Source: Streptomyces sp. NRRL WC-3605 (GTDB taxonomy: Bacteria; Actinomycetota; Actinomycetes; Streptomycetales; Streptomycetaceae). Taken from it: a DNA stretch of 42,346 nucleotides. A program made the position numbers and the translations under genes. This document shows, piece by piece, positions 8,612-16,039 of this stretch. Location of the stretch: positions 1 to 42,346 of the forward strand of contig NZ_LLZN01000077.1 of the NCBI RefSeq assembly GCF_001509795.1, given 5' to 3'. The notes beneath the pieces are model-generated. The model saw only the letters and a list, made by a program, of their open reading frames with translations, made no database searches and was not told the origin of the DNA. How positions within the stretch are numbered: the first letter of the stretch is position 1; each line of letters starts with the position of its first letter.

Positions 8612-9387
8612 GGCTGAACCTCCTGTGGCACAGGGGTGAGCAGGGGCAGCAGATAGCGGATGCGGGTGTCGATCTGCGCTGCTGCGTGGACGAAGGCGGG
8701 ACGGCCGGTTGAGCCGGGGCCGGCGGCTGCGGCGGGATCGGGGATGCTCCAGTGGACCAGCCGAGAGTTGCCGCCGAAGTCCGGGCAGACCTCGCGGACC
8801 TTGTCGCACAGGGTGATCACGTAGTCGAACCGGCGGTCGTTCAGGGTGTGGAGGTGCCGGGGACGCTGTCCGGAGATGTCGATGCCGTGCTGCTCACGCA
8901 GAACCTGCACGGCGTCGGGATGGAGGCCGGGTTTGGGGTGGCTGCCGGCGCTGGTCACCTCGACCTGCCCGTTGGTGCGGTGGCGCAGCAGTGCCTCGGC
9001 GATCGGTGAGCGGGCGCTGTTGCCGGTGCAGGCGAACAGCACCGCGGGTCGTCTCGCCGTCCGCGGCAAGGAGGGTGGTGGGGCGGGAGTGAAAGCCAGT
9101 GCCGGGTGCAGGGCGCTACCCGTGCGGGCGAGTGCTTGGGCGCACTGCTGCACGTCCAGGTGGTAGTAGCAGTCGCGGGCGTCGTGGCTGCTGCGGCGGG
9201 CGGTGACCAGTCCGCTGCCGCGCAGCAGGCGCAGGTGGTAGGAGATCAGGTTCTGCGGCTGGCCGGTTCGCTCCACCAGTTCACGCACCCGGTAGTCGCT
9301 CGCGGCCAGTTCCGTCAGCAGCTTCCACCGCAGCGGGTGGGCGGCCAGCTGCACGAACGCCGGGGCGGCAGGATCCGCAGGCCTCAT
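8608..9387 (-). CDS. ArsR-ArsC fusion: ArsR-family repressor joined to LMW-phosphatase-type arsenate reductase, 259 aa
   Basis: Residues 8-100 form a winged-helix ArsR domain (HPLRWKLLTELAASDYRVRE, with LISYHLRLLRGSGLV as recognition helix). A Pro-rich linker follows, then a low-molecular-weight-phosphatase ArsC domain from about residue 114. The ArsC P-loop is CTGNSARS, with Cys120 as nucleophile and Arg126. Cys194 and Cys201 are spaced as Cys82 and Cys89 of Bacillus thioredoxin-dependent ArsC, and the aspartate loop is IPDP. So it should reduce arsenate to arsenite and repress its own promoter. The canonical ELCVCDL metal site is missing; Cys73 and Cys82 are candidates for arsenite sensing. 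ATG 9387 lies just inside the operator edge and has no clear SD, so a leaderless start is possible; ATG 9402 is the alternative. No arsenite efflux gene is in the window. Confidence 0.88.
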   Translation of the reverse strand: MRPADPAAPAFVQLAAHPLRWKLLTELAASDYRVRELVERTGQPQNLISYHLRLLRGSGLVTARRSSHDARDCYYHLDVQQCAQALARTGSALHPALAFTPAPPPSLPRTARRPAVLFACTGNSARSPIAEALLRHRTNGQVEVTSAGSHPKPGLHPDAVQVLREQHGIDISGQRPRHLHTLNDRRFDYVITLCDKVREVCPDFGGNSRLVHWSIPDPAAAAGPGSTGRPAFVHAAAQIDTRIRYLLPLLTPVPQEVQP

Positions 9388-9397
9388 AAGGACAGAA

Positions 9398-9419
9398 TAC
9401 ATCAAACAGGCTTGATGTA
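9398..9419. promoter_or_regulatory. ArsR-type operator palindrome
   Basis: TACATCAA-N6-TTGATGTA is a perfect 8+8 inverted repeat immediately upstream of the arsR-arsC start. ArsR-family repressors typically bind ATCAA-N6-TTGAT, so autorepression relieved by arsenite is the likely regulation. Confidence 0.8.
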
Positions 9420-9767
9420 CCGTGCGGGCAGGAGTCCCGACGCACACTGCCGCAAGACGAAGGCGCGTCAAGAGCCGACCCACGGGAACCGCGTCACCTC
9501 AGCTCCAGAGGCGGCGCTGATCTGGGGTGTCTCCCGCACCACGCCGGCGACGGCCCGTGACCGGTATCCGCCCCGCGTCCTGGGCGCTGCTCATCTGCGC
9601 TTTGAGGTGCCGTCTGCCGCAGGCCTTCGCCTTGCCTGCCGCCGACATGACCGCCCATGGCATACGTGCCCGCTCGTCAGCGCCCGCCGGACGCCCTGAA
9701 CCGCTCACCTGCACGAGCACAGTGCCGCCCCGAAGGCGTACGTCCCGGCGGACCGGCCCCTTGCGTG
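9420..9767. other. intergenic region, no gene seen
   Basis: About 350 bases between the ars operator and the end of the DUF6223 gene. No frame with a plausible start or family match was found on either strand. Confidence 0.5.
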
Positions 9768-10166
9768 CTATGAGGTGGAGCCGAACTCCCGCTCGTGTCC
9801 GATGTGGTCGGCGCTTTGCCCGGTGCGCCGCGAGCGGGCCAGAGCGCGCCGACCCAGGACCATGGCGATCAGCCCCAAGGGGACGGCCGCGACGGCTCCC
9901 ACGATCCCGTTGCCGGTGCCGGGACCGCCGCTGGAGGTGGCCAGGTGCAGCACTGCGAGGGCCGTGCCGGCCACGCCCACCGCCAGGGCCGACAAGGCGC
10001 CGGTGCGGGCGTTGCCGATGCTGATACGGCCGGCGATGCGGGCCAGGGACAGCCAGCCGATGGCCACGCCGGTCAGCGCGACGCCGAGGGCCAGGTTGGC
10101 CCCCGTGCGGCCGTCGCCGATGACTCCGCCCTCGGCGGCCACCCCCAGGACATCTGTTGCGCTCAT
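9768..10166 (-). CDS. DUF6223-family membrane protein, 132 aa
   Basis: ATG 10166 is preceded by AAGGAGGAG, which decides the start over in-frame ATGs upstream. The protein begins MSATDVLGVAAEGGVIGDGR and has about four hydrophobic segments: LALGVALTGVAIGWLSL, ALSALAVGVAGTALAVLHLA, and IVGAVAAVPLGLIAMVLG are the clearest. The repeated G-R-TG-GNxRTG pattern between segments is typical of streptomycete DUF6223 proteins. The C-terminal tail after RRALARSRR is charged and cytoplasmic. Function is unknown. The gene is divergent from the histidine kinase gene at 10399, with a 230-base promoter region between them, so it may be a target of that two-component system, but nothing in the sequence proves it. 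Confidence 0.8.
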   Translation of the reverse strand: MSATDVLGVAAEGGVIGDGRTGANLALGVALTGVAIGWLSLARIAGRISIGNARTGALSALAVGVAGTALAVLHLATSSGGPGTGNGIVGAVAAVPLGLIAMVLGRRALARSRRTGQSADHIGHEREFGSTS

Positions 10167-10398
10167 GCCGCTCTCCTCCTTCATGTGTGGCCAATTCCGC
10201 GGTGATGCGTGTGCCTTGAGCGTGCCGGAGGCCGCACGGCTGGTCGTCCGGCAGGTGCAGTCTTTTCGCACTGCCGCCGGCATGTCAGCCGCCTGCCGCG
10301 CGCGCGGCAGGCGGCGGGCGAGTACCGCGGGTGCGGTAGCCGGCCTTTCATCCGCAGGCGGGACTCGCCCGCGGCGCAGGTGCGGTTAGGGTGCCCGC

Positions 10399-11526
10399 AT
10401 GGACACAGGGCGTTTTCGTGTCCCGGCCCGTGCCATGGACTGGGGGATCGCCGTCGGTGTGGCGGCACTGCTGCTGGGCACCGGGTTGTCCGGGGAGCAC
10501 CCGGGCGGGGAGCGCGGGCTCCTCGGCGCCGTGCTGCTGACGGCGGGCGGCCTGGCGCTGGCCGGGCGTCGCAGGGCCCCGCTTGCCGTGCTGGCCGTCA
10601 CGGGTCTGTGCGCGGTGGGGTACGAGGCGGCGGGCTTCGAGGTTCTCGCTGTCTCCTATCTGGTTGCGGTATACGGGGCGGTGCGGGCCGGGTACCGCGC
10701 CCTGACAGTGGCGGCATCGGTGTCGCTGCTCGTCGTTCTGCCTCTGACGGCGCTGGTCCTGCGTGACGGGCCGGCGCGAGAGGCGTTCGCACAGGCCCGC
10801 AACGTCCTGGAAATCGCCTGGTTGATCGCCGCGTTTGCCGCTGGGGAGGCGCTGGCGCAGGCCGAGCGGCGGGCGGAGGAAGCCGAGCGCACCCGGGAGG
10901 AGACCGCGCGGCGCCGCGCGGACGAGGAGCGGTTGCACATCGCGCGGGAGCTGCACGACTCCCTCACGCACCAGATTTCGATCATCAAGGTGCAGTCCGA
11001 GGTCGCCGTCCACGTGGCCCGCAGGCGCGGCGAGCAGGTACCCGAGACGCTGCTGGCGATCCAGACGGCCGGGCGGGAGGCGACCCGGGAGCTGCGCGCG
11101 ACCCTGGAGGCACTCCGCGAGGACGACACCAACCCGCCGCAGGGCCTTGAGCACATAGCGGCGCTGGTGGAGCGCGCCCGTTCGATGGGCCTGGACGCGA
11201 CGCTGACCATCGAAGGGCAACGGCACGACGTGCCGGCCGCCGTGGGCCGGACCGCCTACCGCATCGTCCAAGAGGCGCTGACCAACACCGCCCGGCACGC
11301 CTGCGCCGGCACCGCGAACGTCCGTATCGAATACCGGCCCGACGCCCTTGCCGTCCAGGTGGACGACGACGGCAAGGCCGCCCCCGACGATGCCCCGGTC
11401 CCCGGCCTGGGACTGCTGGGCATGCGCGAACGCGTCACCGCCCTGGGCGGCCGACTGGTCGCGCAGTCGGGCGCCGAGCACGGTTTCACCGTCCGGGCCG
11501 AACTCCCCGTGGAACGAGCATCATGA
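10399..11526 (+). CDS. NarL-group sensor histidine kinase, 375 aa
   Basis: Membrane sensor that autophosphorylates and passes phosphate to the response regulator encoded next to it. Residues 13-125 hold four to five membrane segments with almost no extracellular domain, so it probably senses within or near the membrane. A coiled, Glu/Arg-rich linker (about 150-178) leads to the HisKA_3 dimerisation helix with phospho-acceptor His186 in ARELHDSLTHQISII. The ATPase has the N-box IVQEALTNTARHA and the G-box GLGLLGMRERV. ATG 10399 fits the family length; the SD is weak (TTAGGG). Its TGA overlaps the next gene's ATG by four bases, so the pair is translationally coupled. The signal is unknown. Confidence 0.9.
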   Translation: MDTGRFRVPARAMDWGIAVGVAALLLGTGLSGEHPGGERGLLGAVLLTAGGLALAGRRRAPLAVLAVTGLCAVGYEAAGFEVLAVSYLVAVYGAVRAGYRALTVAASVSLLVVLPLTALVLRDGPAREAFAQARNVLEIAWLIAAFAAGEALAQAERRAEEAERTREETARRRADEERLHIARELHDSLTHQISIIKVQSEVAVHVARRRGEQVPETLLAIQTAGREATRELRATLEALREDDTNPPQGLEHIAALVERARSMGLDATLTIEGQRHDVPAAVGRTAYRIVQEALTNTARHACAGTANVRIEYRPDALAVQVDDDGKAAPDDAPVPGLGLLGMRERVTALGGRLVAQSGAEHGFTVRAELPVERAS

Positions 11527-12188
11527 TCCGTGTCCTGCTGGTCGACGACCAGCCGCTCATCCGCAGCGGCTTCCGCGCGCTCCTCGACCTCGAACACGAC
11601 ATCGAGGTGGTCGCCGAAGCCGCCGACGGCGAAGAGTGTCTGACGCTCATCGAGGAACAGCTGCCCGATGTCGCGCTCATCGACATCCAGATGCCGGTCA
11701 TGGACGGCATCGAGGCGACCCGGCGCATCGCCGCCAACCCGGCCCTGGCCGGCGTGCACGTCGTCATGCTGACCAACTACGGCATGGACGAATACGTTTA
11801 CGACGCGATGCGCGCCGGCGCCGCCGGATTCCTGGTCAAAGACATCGTGCCGGAGGACCTCCTGCACGCCGTACGGGTAGCCGCCCGCGGCGACGCCCTC
11901 CTCGCCCCCTCCATCACCCGCAGACTCATCCACCGCTACCTCACCCAGCCACCACCCCCTGCCAGAGCCGGTGCCGCGCTGGAGGAACTGACCAGCCGCG
12001 AACGCGAAGCCGTCGCCCTGGCCGCACGCGGCCTGACCAACGACCAGATCGCCGACCGGATGGTGATCAGCCCGATGACCGCGAAGACCCACATCAACCG
12101 GGCCATGACCAAACTCCACGCCCGCGACCGCGCGCAACTCGTCATCCACGCCTACGAATCCGGCCTCGTCTCCCCCGGCAACGGCTGA
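11523..12188 (+). CDS. NarL/FixJ-type response regulator, 221 aa
   Basis: Partner of the kinase encoded immediately upstream (ATGA overlap). The receiver domain (residues 1-120) has the acidic pocket VLLVDDQ, phospho-acceptor Asp54 in ALIDIQMPVMDG and the conserved Lys in FLVKDIVPEDLL. The C-terminal LuxR-type helix-turn-helix runs from LTSREREAVALAARGLTNDQ to MTKLHARDRAQLVI. On phosphorylation it should bind DNA and adjust transcription. The most obvious candidate targets are its own operon and the divergent DUF6223 gene, but I see no repeated binding motif that shows this. Length and all key residues are normal. Confidence 0.92.
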   Translation: MIRVLLVDDQPLIRSGFRALLDLEHDIEVVAEAADGEECLTLIEEQLPDVALIDIQMPVMDGIEATRRIAANPALAGVHVVMLTNYGMDEYVYDAMRAGAAGFLVKDIVPEDLLHAVRVAARGDALLAPSITRRLIHRYLTQPPPPARAGAALEELTSREREAVALAARGLTNDQIADRMVISPMTAKTHINRAMTKLHARDRAQLVIHAYESGLVSPGNG

Positions 12189-12510
12189 CAACAAGGCAAC
12201 GCTCGTCCTCACTGGCGCACTGCGCCCTGGTCGCCCTGTTCGAGGAGGGGTGACGCGGTTACCAGCAGGGTGCCGGCGGTGCGAGGCCCACCGGTGGCGG
12301 CCGGCAGCACGAACGATTCCACCGCCGCAGGCAGTTATCTGATCACCGTCCCTTCCGTAGGGCTTTCCCAACGTGAGAACACCCTCCTGGGCGGTAGCGG
12401 ACTCCTCGGAGTGATCTGACGACACAGACCACACCGGCTAGGCCCGCGGCGGCACACCATGACGAAGGCCATGAACTCTCGAGGTCACTGCGGCCGACCC
12501 GGCGTGCGTA
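12189..12510. other. intergenic region, no gene seen
   Basis: About 320 bases downstream of the response regulator with no supported gene or strong terminator. It contains the right-hand copy of the 31-base near-repeat at 12469-12499. Confidence 0.5.
12469..12499 (+). repeat. 31-bp near-identical direct repeat, right copy
   Basis: Matches 3570-3600 at 28 of 31 bases in direct orientation, sharing GAACTCTCGAGGTC and CTGCGGCC. It lies 12 bases from the end of a nonsense-mutated gene remnant. Confidence 0.6.
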
Positions 12511-12732
12511 TCACGCCGCCGAGGCCTCGAGGTTCCTCAGCTGCACAACCCCCATCAGGTCACCGCCTTCGTACGCGACCGTCCCGGGTACTTGCCTGGC
12601 CCGGATGTCGTCGAAGAGCCGGGCACCTCACCCTTCGTCGGCGGCCACCTGTGACAAGGCCGTTCTGCCGTCCGCGATGTGCGAGAAGCAGGCGTCAGTA
12701 CGTCCTGGCTCCCCCGTTAGCACCTCGACCGC
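12511..12732 (-). pseudogene. C-terminal remnant of an unrecognised gene with an in-frame TGA
   Basis: The minus strand reads EVLTGEPGRTDACFSHIADG, ALSQVAADEG, then an in-frame TGA (12628-12630), then GARLFDDIRARQVPGTVAYE and GDLMGVVQLRNLEASAA before the TGA at 12511-12513. The smooth amino-acid composition on both sides of the stop suggests that CGA or GGA became TGA in a real gene. There is no start codon with a ribosome binding site, and the frame is closed by another TGA at 12733-12735. I do not recognise the family. Confidence 0.5.
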
Positions 12733-12804
12733 TCACCCAGATGGCCACGACCACCCCGCGATCGGCGCAGCCCGTGCGGCACGGGGCGGGGTCGCGCCGA
12801 CGGC

Positions 12805-12839
12805 GTCACGGCCCGCTCCGGGTCGGTGCGGGCCGTGAC
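12805..12839 (-). terminator. strong stem-loop terminator of the M4 protease gene
   Basis: GTCACGGCCCGC and GCGGGCCGTGAC form a perfect 12-bp stem with an 11-base loop, starting 12 bases after the protease stop codon. There is no U tract, as is common in streptomycetes. Confidence 0.8.
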
Positions 12840-12850
12840 ACGGGCCGTCG

Positions 12851-15217
12851 TCAGAAGGTCAGGCTCCAGCTGTCGAGGTGGCCGGGGTCGACGGTGAAGA
12901 TGCCGGGGGTGTTGTCGGTGACCCGCAGCCTCCACGTCCCGTTGGCGGGGACGGCCGAGGCGTCGACAATGTAGTCGGCGTGGAGTTCGGACTCTCCTTC
13001 GTTCCAGTACCAGGGCTTCACGGGGATCTCGGTTCCGTCCTCGCTGATCAGGGTGACCACCTGGCCGCCCACCCACGGGTGGACGAGGTCGACGGTGACC
13101 TTGAGCTCCTTGGGCGCCTGCCCCGTGCGGCCGGTCACGACGAGGGGGGACTCCACCGTGCCCCACCGCGGGATGTCGAAGCGGGTTGGGTTGACGAAGT
13201 GGTGGCCTCCGGAGGCCAGGACCGGCCAGTCGAAGCGCACCGTGGTCCTCGCCCCGTGCTGTGCGGTGTTCTCGACGGTGACGACGACCTTGAAGGTGCC
13301 CGCCTTCCGGGGCGTGCCCGAGATCAGGCCGCTGCGGGGGTCGATCGACAGCCCCTTGGGCAGGTTGTGGGCGGCGTAGGCGAGCGGCCCGGTGGCAGAG
13401 CCCTCCGCCACAATCTGGCGGCTGGTGGGCTGGCCCACGGCGGCCGGCCGGGTGGAGGGGGCGGTGACGGCGATGTGGTGGACGTAGCGGGCGCCCACGT
13501 TGACGGCGGCCCAGGCGTTCCCGACGGCCTCGTAGGTGGGGCTGCCCTGTCCGAACATGTCGGCGGCGGCCTGGAGGGTGGCGGTGCGGGCCCCGGCGTA
13601 GTCGGTGCCGCTGGTCATGTACGTGGTCAGGGCGCGGTACCAGATGTCGGTGGCGTTGCGCAGGCCGATCGGGGTGACGGGGAGGCCGTCGTAGGTGGGG
13701 CTGTCGTAGGCGACGCCGTTGAGGGTCTTGTTCCCGCTGCCCTCGGACAGCAGGTAGAAGAAGTGGTTGGCGGGCCCGGAGCTGTGGTGGACGTCCTCCT
13801 TGTGGAGGTCGGGCGTCCAGTAGTCGAGTGAGGTGCCCTTCTCGGGGTGGGCGTCCTTGGAGGGCTGGTCCATGTAGCGCAGGGGCCGCCCGGTGCCGCG
13901 GACGTCGGCGAGTTCACCGAGGGTGTAGTCGGGTGTGTCGGCCGCGTTGCCCGTGAAGAACTCCACCGCCGTGGCCATGATGTCGCTGGTCGCCTCGTTG
14001 AGGCCGCCGGACTCGCCTTCGTAGGTGAGGTTGGCCGTCGCCGAGGTCACGCCGTGGGTCATCTCGTGGGCCGCGATGTCCAACTCGGTGAGCGGGTGGG
14101 CGTTGTCGCGTCCGTCGCCGTAGGTCATGCAGAAGCAGAGGTCGTCCCAGTAGGCGTTGGCGAGTCCGTCGCCGGCGTGCACGCGGGAACGCGCTCCGGC
14201 CCCGTCGCCCTTGATGCCGTCGCGGCCGAAGCGCTCGCGGTAGAAGTCCCACGTCATGCGCTGGCCGTACGCGGCGTCCACGGCGGCCGTGGTCCGGTCG
14301 GCGTTGGTGCCGTCGCCCCAGTCGTCGTCCTCGTCGGTCACGAGGACGCCGGCGCCGCCGACGCCGGTCAGGTCGTAGGTCCTGTGGCCGCCGCGCTCCG
14401 GGTCGGTCAGTTCGAAGACGTCACCGGCGCGCACCGTGCCGATGGGGACCTGGCCGCTGTACCGGCTGTGTCCCGTGCCGGTGCGGATCTGTTCGACGTC
14501 CTGCAGAACCCGGCCCGACACAGCGTCCGTGACGACGCTGCGGCGGCTCGGGGTGCCGTCGGTCTGGACGCCGGTGACGTAGGTCTGCCAGGAGAGGGTG
14601 GCACGGCCCTCCCCCAGGTAGACGACCAGCCGGGGAGCGCCGGCGTCGGTCTGCTTCCGGGAGCGAGCGTCCTCGGCCGCGCCCAGTGCCGTGCGTCTGG
14701 CCTCGGAGGCGCTGATCGCGGGCTTCGTGCCGGGCACCCGCACGCGAGTGTCCGTGGCCTTGGTGACGGAGCGCGCGCCGGCCTTCCGGTGCACGACGAG
14801 GTCCCCGCCGAGCACGGGCAGGCCCGCGTAGGTGCGCTCGTACCTGGTGTGCACCGTGCCGTCGGCGTCCTTGACGACGTCCTTCGGTATCAGGGCCTCT
14901 CGCTCTTCCAGTCCCAGGGTGTCGGCGGTGGTGGACCGTTCGTCGGCCGCCGCGGTGAGCAGCCGCGCGCGCTCCGCGGGCGACAGGCGTACGGTGCGGG
15001 CGCCGGCTCTGGCGTCCGCGGCGATCCGCTGGGGTGCCTCGTCCGCCGCGTCACGGGCCGCCGCGAGGCCGGCCGGCAGGACGGGGGTGAGCGTCGCGGC
15101 CAGGGCGAGCGCGGCGGCAGCGGCCAGACCGCGTCGCCTGCCTCGTGCGCTCTGCCGGTGTGGAGCGGCGGGGTGTGCCAAGTGCGGTGCGTCCGCGGCA
15201 CTGTGATGGTTCGTCAC
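12851..15217 (-). CDS. secreted M4 (thermolysin-like) metalloprotease with Ig-like and P-domains, 788 aa
   Basis: I start it at GTG 15217 because AAGGAGC precedes it and a signal peptide follows. Order: RGRRRGLAAAAALALAATL signal (about residues 25-53), FTP propeptide (about 75-250), then the catalytic domain. Zinc ligands are His384 and His388 in AAHEMTHGVT and Glu408 in GGLNEATSD; the transition-state histidine is in DVHHSSGPANHFF, near residue 477. After the catalytic domain come a putative Ig-like (He_PIG-type) module, about 589-665 (AHNLPKGLSIDPRSGLISGT), and a proprotein-convertase P-domain, about 670-788 (TRFDIPRWGTVESPLVV to HLDSWSLTF). It should be a secreted neutral protease with broad specificity, activated by removal of the propeptide. 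It forms its own transcription unit, with terminators on both sides. Confidence 0.93.
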   Translation of the reverse strand: MTNHHSAADAPHLAHPAAPHRQSARGRRRGLAAAAALALAATLTPVLPAGLAAARDAADEAPQRIAADARAGARTVRLSPAERARLLTAAADERSTTADTLGLEEREALIPKDVVKDADGTVHTRYERTYAGLPVLGGDLVVHRKAGARSVTKATDTRVRVPGTKPAISASEARRTALGAAEDARSRKQTDAGAPRLVVYLGEGRATLSWQTYVTGVQTDGTPSRRSVVTDAVSGRVLQDVEQIRTGTGHSRYSGQVPIGTVRAGDVFELTDPERGGHRTYDLTGVGGAGVLVTDEDDDWGDGTNADRTTAAVDAAYGQRMTWDFYRERFGRDGIKGDGAGARSRVHAGDGLANAYWDDLCFCMTYGDGRDNAHPLTELDIAAHEMTHGVTSATANLTYEGESGGLNEATSDIMATAVEFFTGNAADTPDYTLGELADVRGTGRPLRYMDQPSKDAHPEKGTSLDYWTPDLHKEDVHHSSGPANHFFYLLSEGSGNKTLNGVAYDSPTYDGLPVTPIGLRNATDIWYRALTTYMTSGTDYAGARTATLQAAADMFGQGSPTYEAVGNAWAAVNVGARYVHHIAVTAPSTRPAAVGQPTSRQIVAEGSATGPLAYAAHNLPKGLSIDPRSGLISGTPRKAGTFKVVVTVENTAQHGARTTVRFDWPVLASGGHHFVNPTRFDIPRWGTVESPLVVTGRTGQAPKELKVTVDLVHPWVGGQVVTLISEDGTEIPVKPWYWNEGESELHADYIVDASAVPANGTWRLRVTDNTPGIFTVDPGHLDSWSLTF

Positions 15218-15335
15218 TCGTGGGCTCCTTGTGTCCGGCCCTGTGCGGGACCGGCCGTTCGAGGGGGTGCGGTGGCTGGTGAGCCGGTGGGAGGCGGCGG
15301 GGATGGGCTGTCGCGCCGTCGCCGGGCATACGGGC

Positions 15336-15375
15336 GGGGCAGGAGGCGGGCACGATGGGCTCCGCCTCCTGCCCC
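15336..15375 (-). terminator. strong stem-loop terminator between the S8/lipoprotein unit and the M4 gene
   Basis: GGGGCAGGAGGCGG pairs perfectly with CCGCCTCCTGCCCC over 14 bp with a 12-base loop. It lies 24 bases after the lipoprotein stop codon and before the M4 start, so the two units are probably transcribed separately. Confidence 0.85.
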
Positions 15376-15398
15376 GTCCGGTGTTCACTTCGACCGCG

Positions 15399-16007
15399 TC
15401 AGCGCAGCCCGTACGCCGTCGGGATGGTCTGCCTGACCGTGTCGCCCTGGCTGTCCGCCGCGCTGATCCTCAGCCCGACGCCGTTCGCGGCCTGTTGCCG
15501 CCGCGGGTTCTCGATGGTCACCGTGTAGATGTTCTTGCCACCGGCCTTGGTAGCCGCCGGGTGCCAGGTCCGGCCGCCGTCGAAGGTGGCCTCCGCCTTC
15601 AGGGACGTCACCTTGGGAGGCGTCGTGAGGCGCTCCTGGTAGTAGGCGACGACCGTGACCTCGTGCTTGCGTCCGGACGCGGCGGTGTTGGCGAGGTCCA
15701 GGCCGAAGTCGTAACGCAGGAAGATCAACGGTTCGGGCCGGCACGCGGACGTGTCGCCGTCGACCAACTCCCCCACGCACGGGCTCTGTCGGGGCGTGTC
15801 GTTGGTGGTGGCCTTGGCGGAGGTGTACTCCCACACCGTTCTGACGTCGTCGGTCTGCGTCTGGAACGTGTACCGGGCCGACTTCGCCGGCAGGTCGTAG
15901 GAGACGAGGTCGCCGCCCTTGCAGCCGGTGAGTGCCAGCATCGCGGTGGCCGCGAGCACCGTGAGGACTCTTCCCCGGTGCAGGTCCTTCGGCACACGTC
16001 TGTTCAT
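15399..16007 (-). CDS. lipoprotein resembling the detached C-terminal domain of large S8 proteases, 202 aa
   Basis: ATG 16007 follows AAGGAGAT. The N-terminus is a lipoprotein signal: charged MNRRVPKDLHRGR, hydrophobic VLTVLAATAMLA, lipobox LTGC. The mature part begins KGGDLVSYDLPAKSARYTFQ, continues VWEYTSAKATT, LIFLRYDFGLDLANTAASGR, VTSLKAEATFDGGRTWHPAA and ends RQTIPTAYGLR. That arrangement, with the DGGRTW motif and final AYGLR, is what I recall at the extreme C-terminus of giant streptomycete subtilisin-like proteases. The adjacent S8 protease ends just before this module would be expected. The gene lies 32 bases after that protease, clearly in the same operon. I infer a split protease whose last beta-sandwich domain is anchored to the membrane by lipid. 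It could also be an independent protein that borrowed the domain. Cys92 and Cys101, between the two halves, might form a disulfide. Confidence 0.8.
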   Translation of the reverse strand: MNRRVPKDLHRGRVLTVLAATAMLALTGCKGGDLVSYDLPAKSARYTFQTQTDDVRTVWEYTSAKATTNDTPRQSPCVGELVDGDTSACRPEPLIFLRYDFGLDLANTAASGRKHEVTVVAYYQERLTTPPKVTSLKAEATFDGGRTWHPAATKAGGKNIYTVTIENPRRQQAANGVGLRISAADSQGDTVRQTIPTAYGLR

Positions 16008-16039
16008 CGGATGGATCTCCTTCGGGGGTCGTGATGCCG

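Noticed and set aside
3570..12499. Repeats considered as proven att sites of an integrated element
   Set aside because: No integrase, tRNA or excision gene lies at either end, and identity is not complete.
13847..15436. 529-codon plus-strand frame opposite the M4 protease
   Set aside because: Antisense shadow rich in Gly/Val/Arg without domain features.
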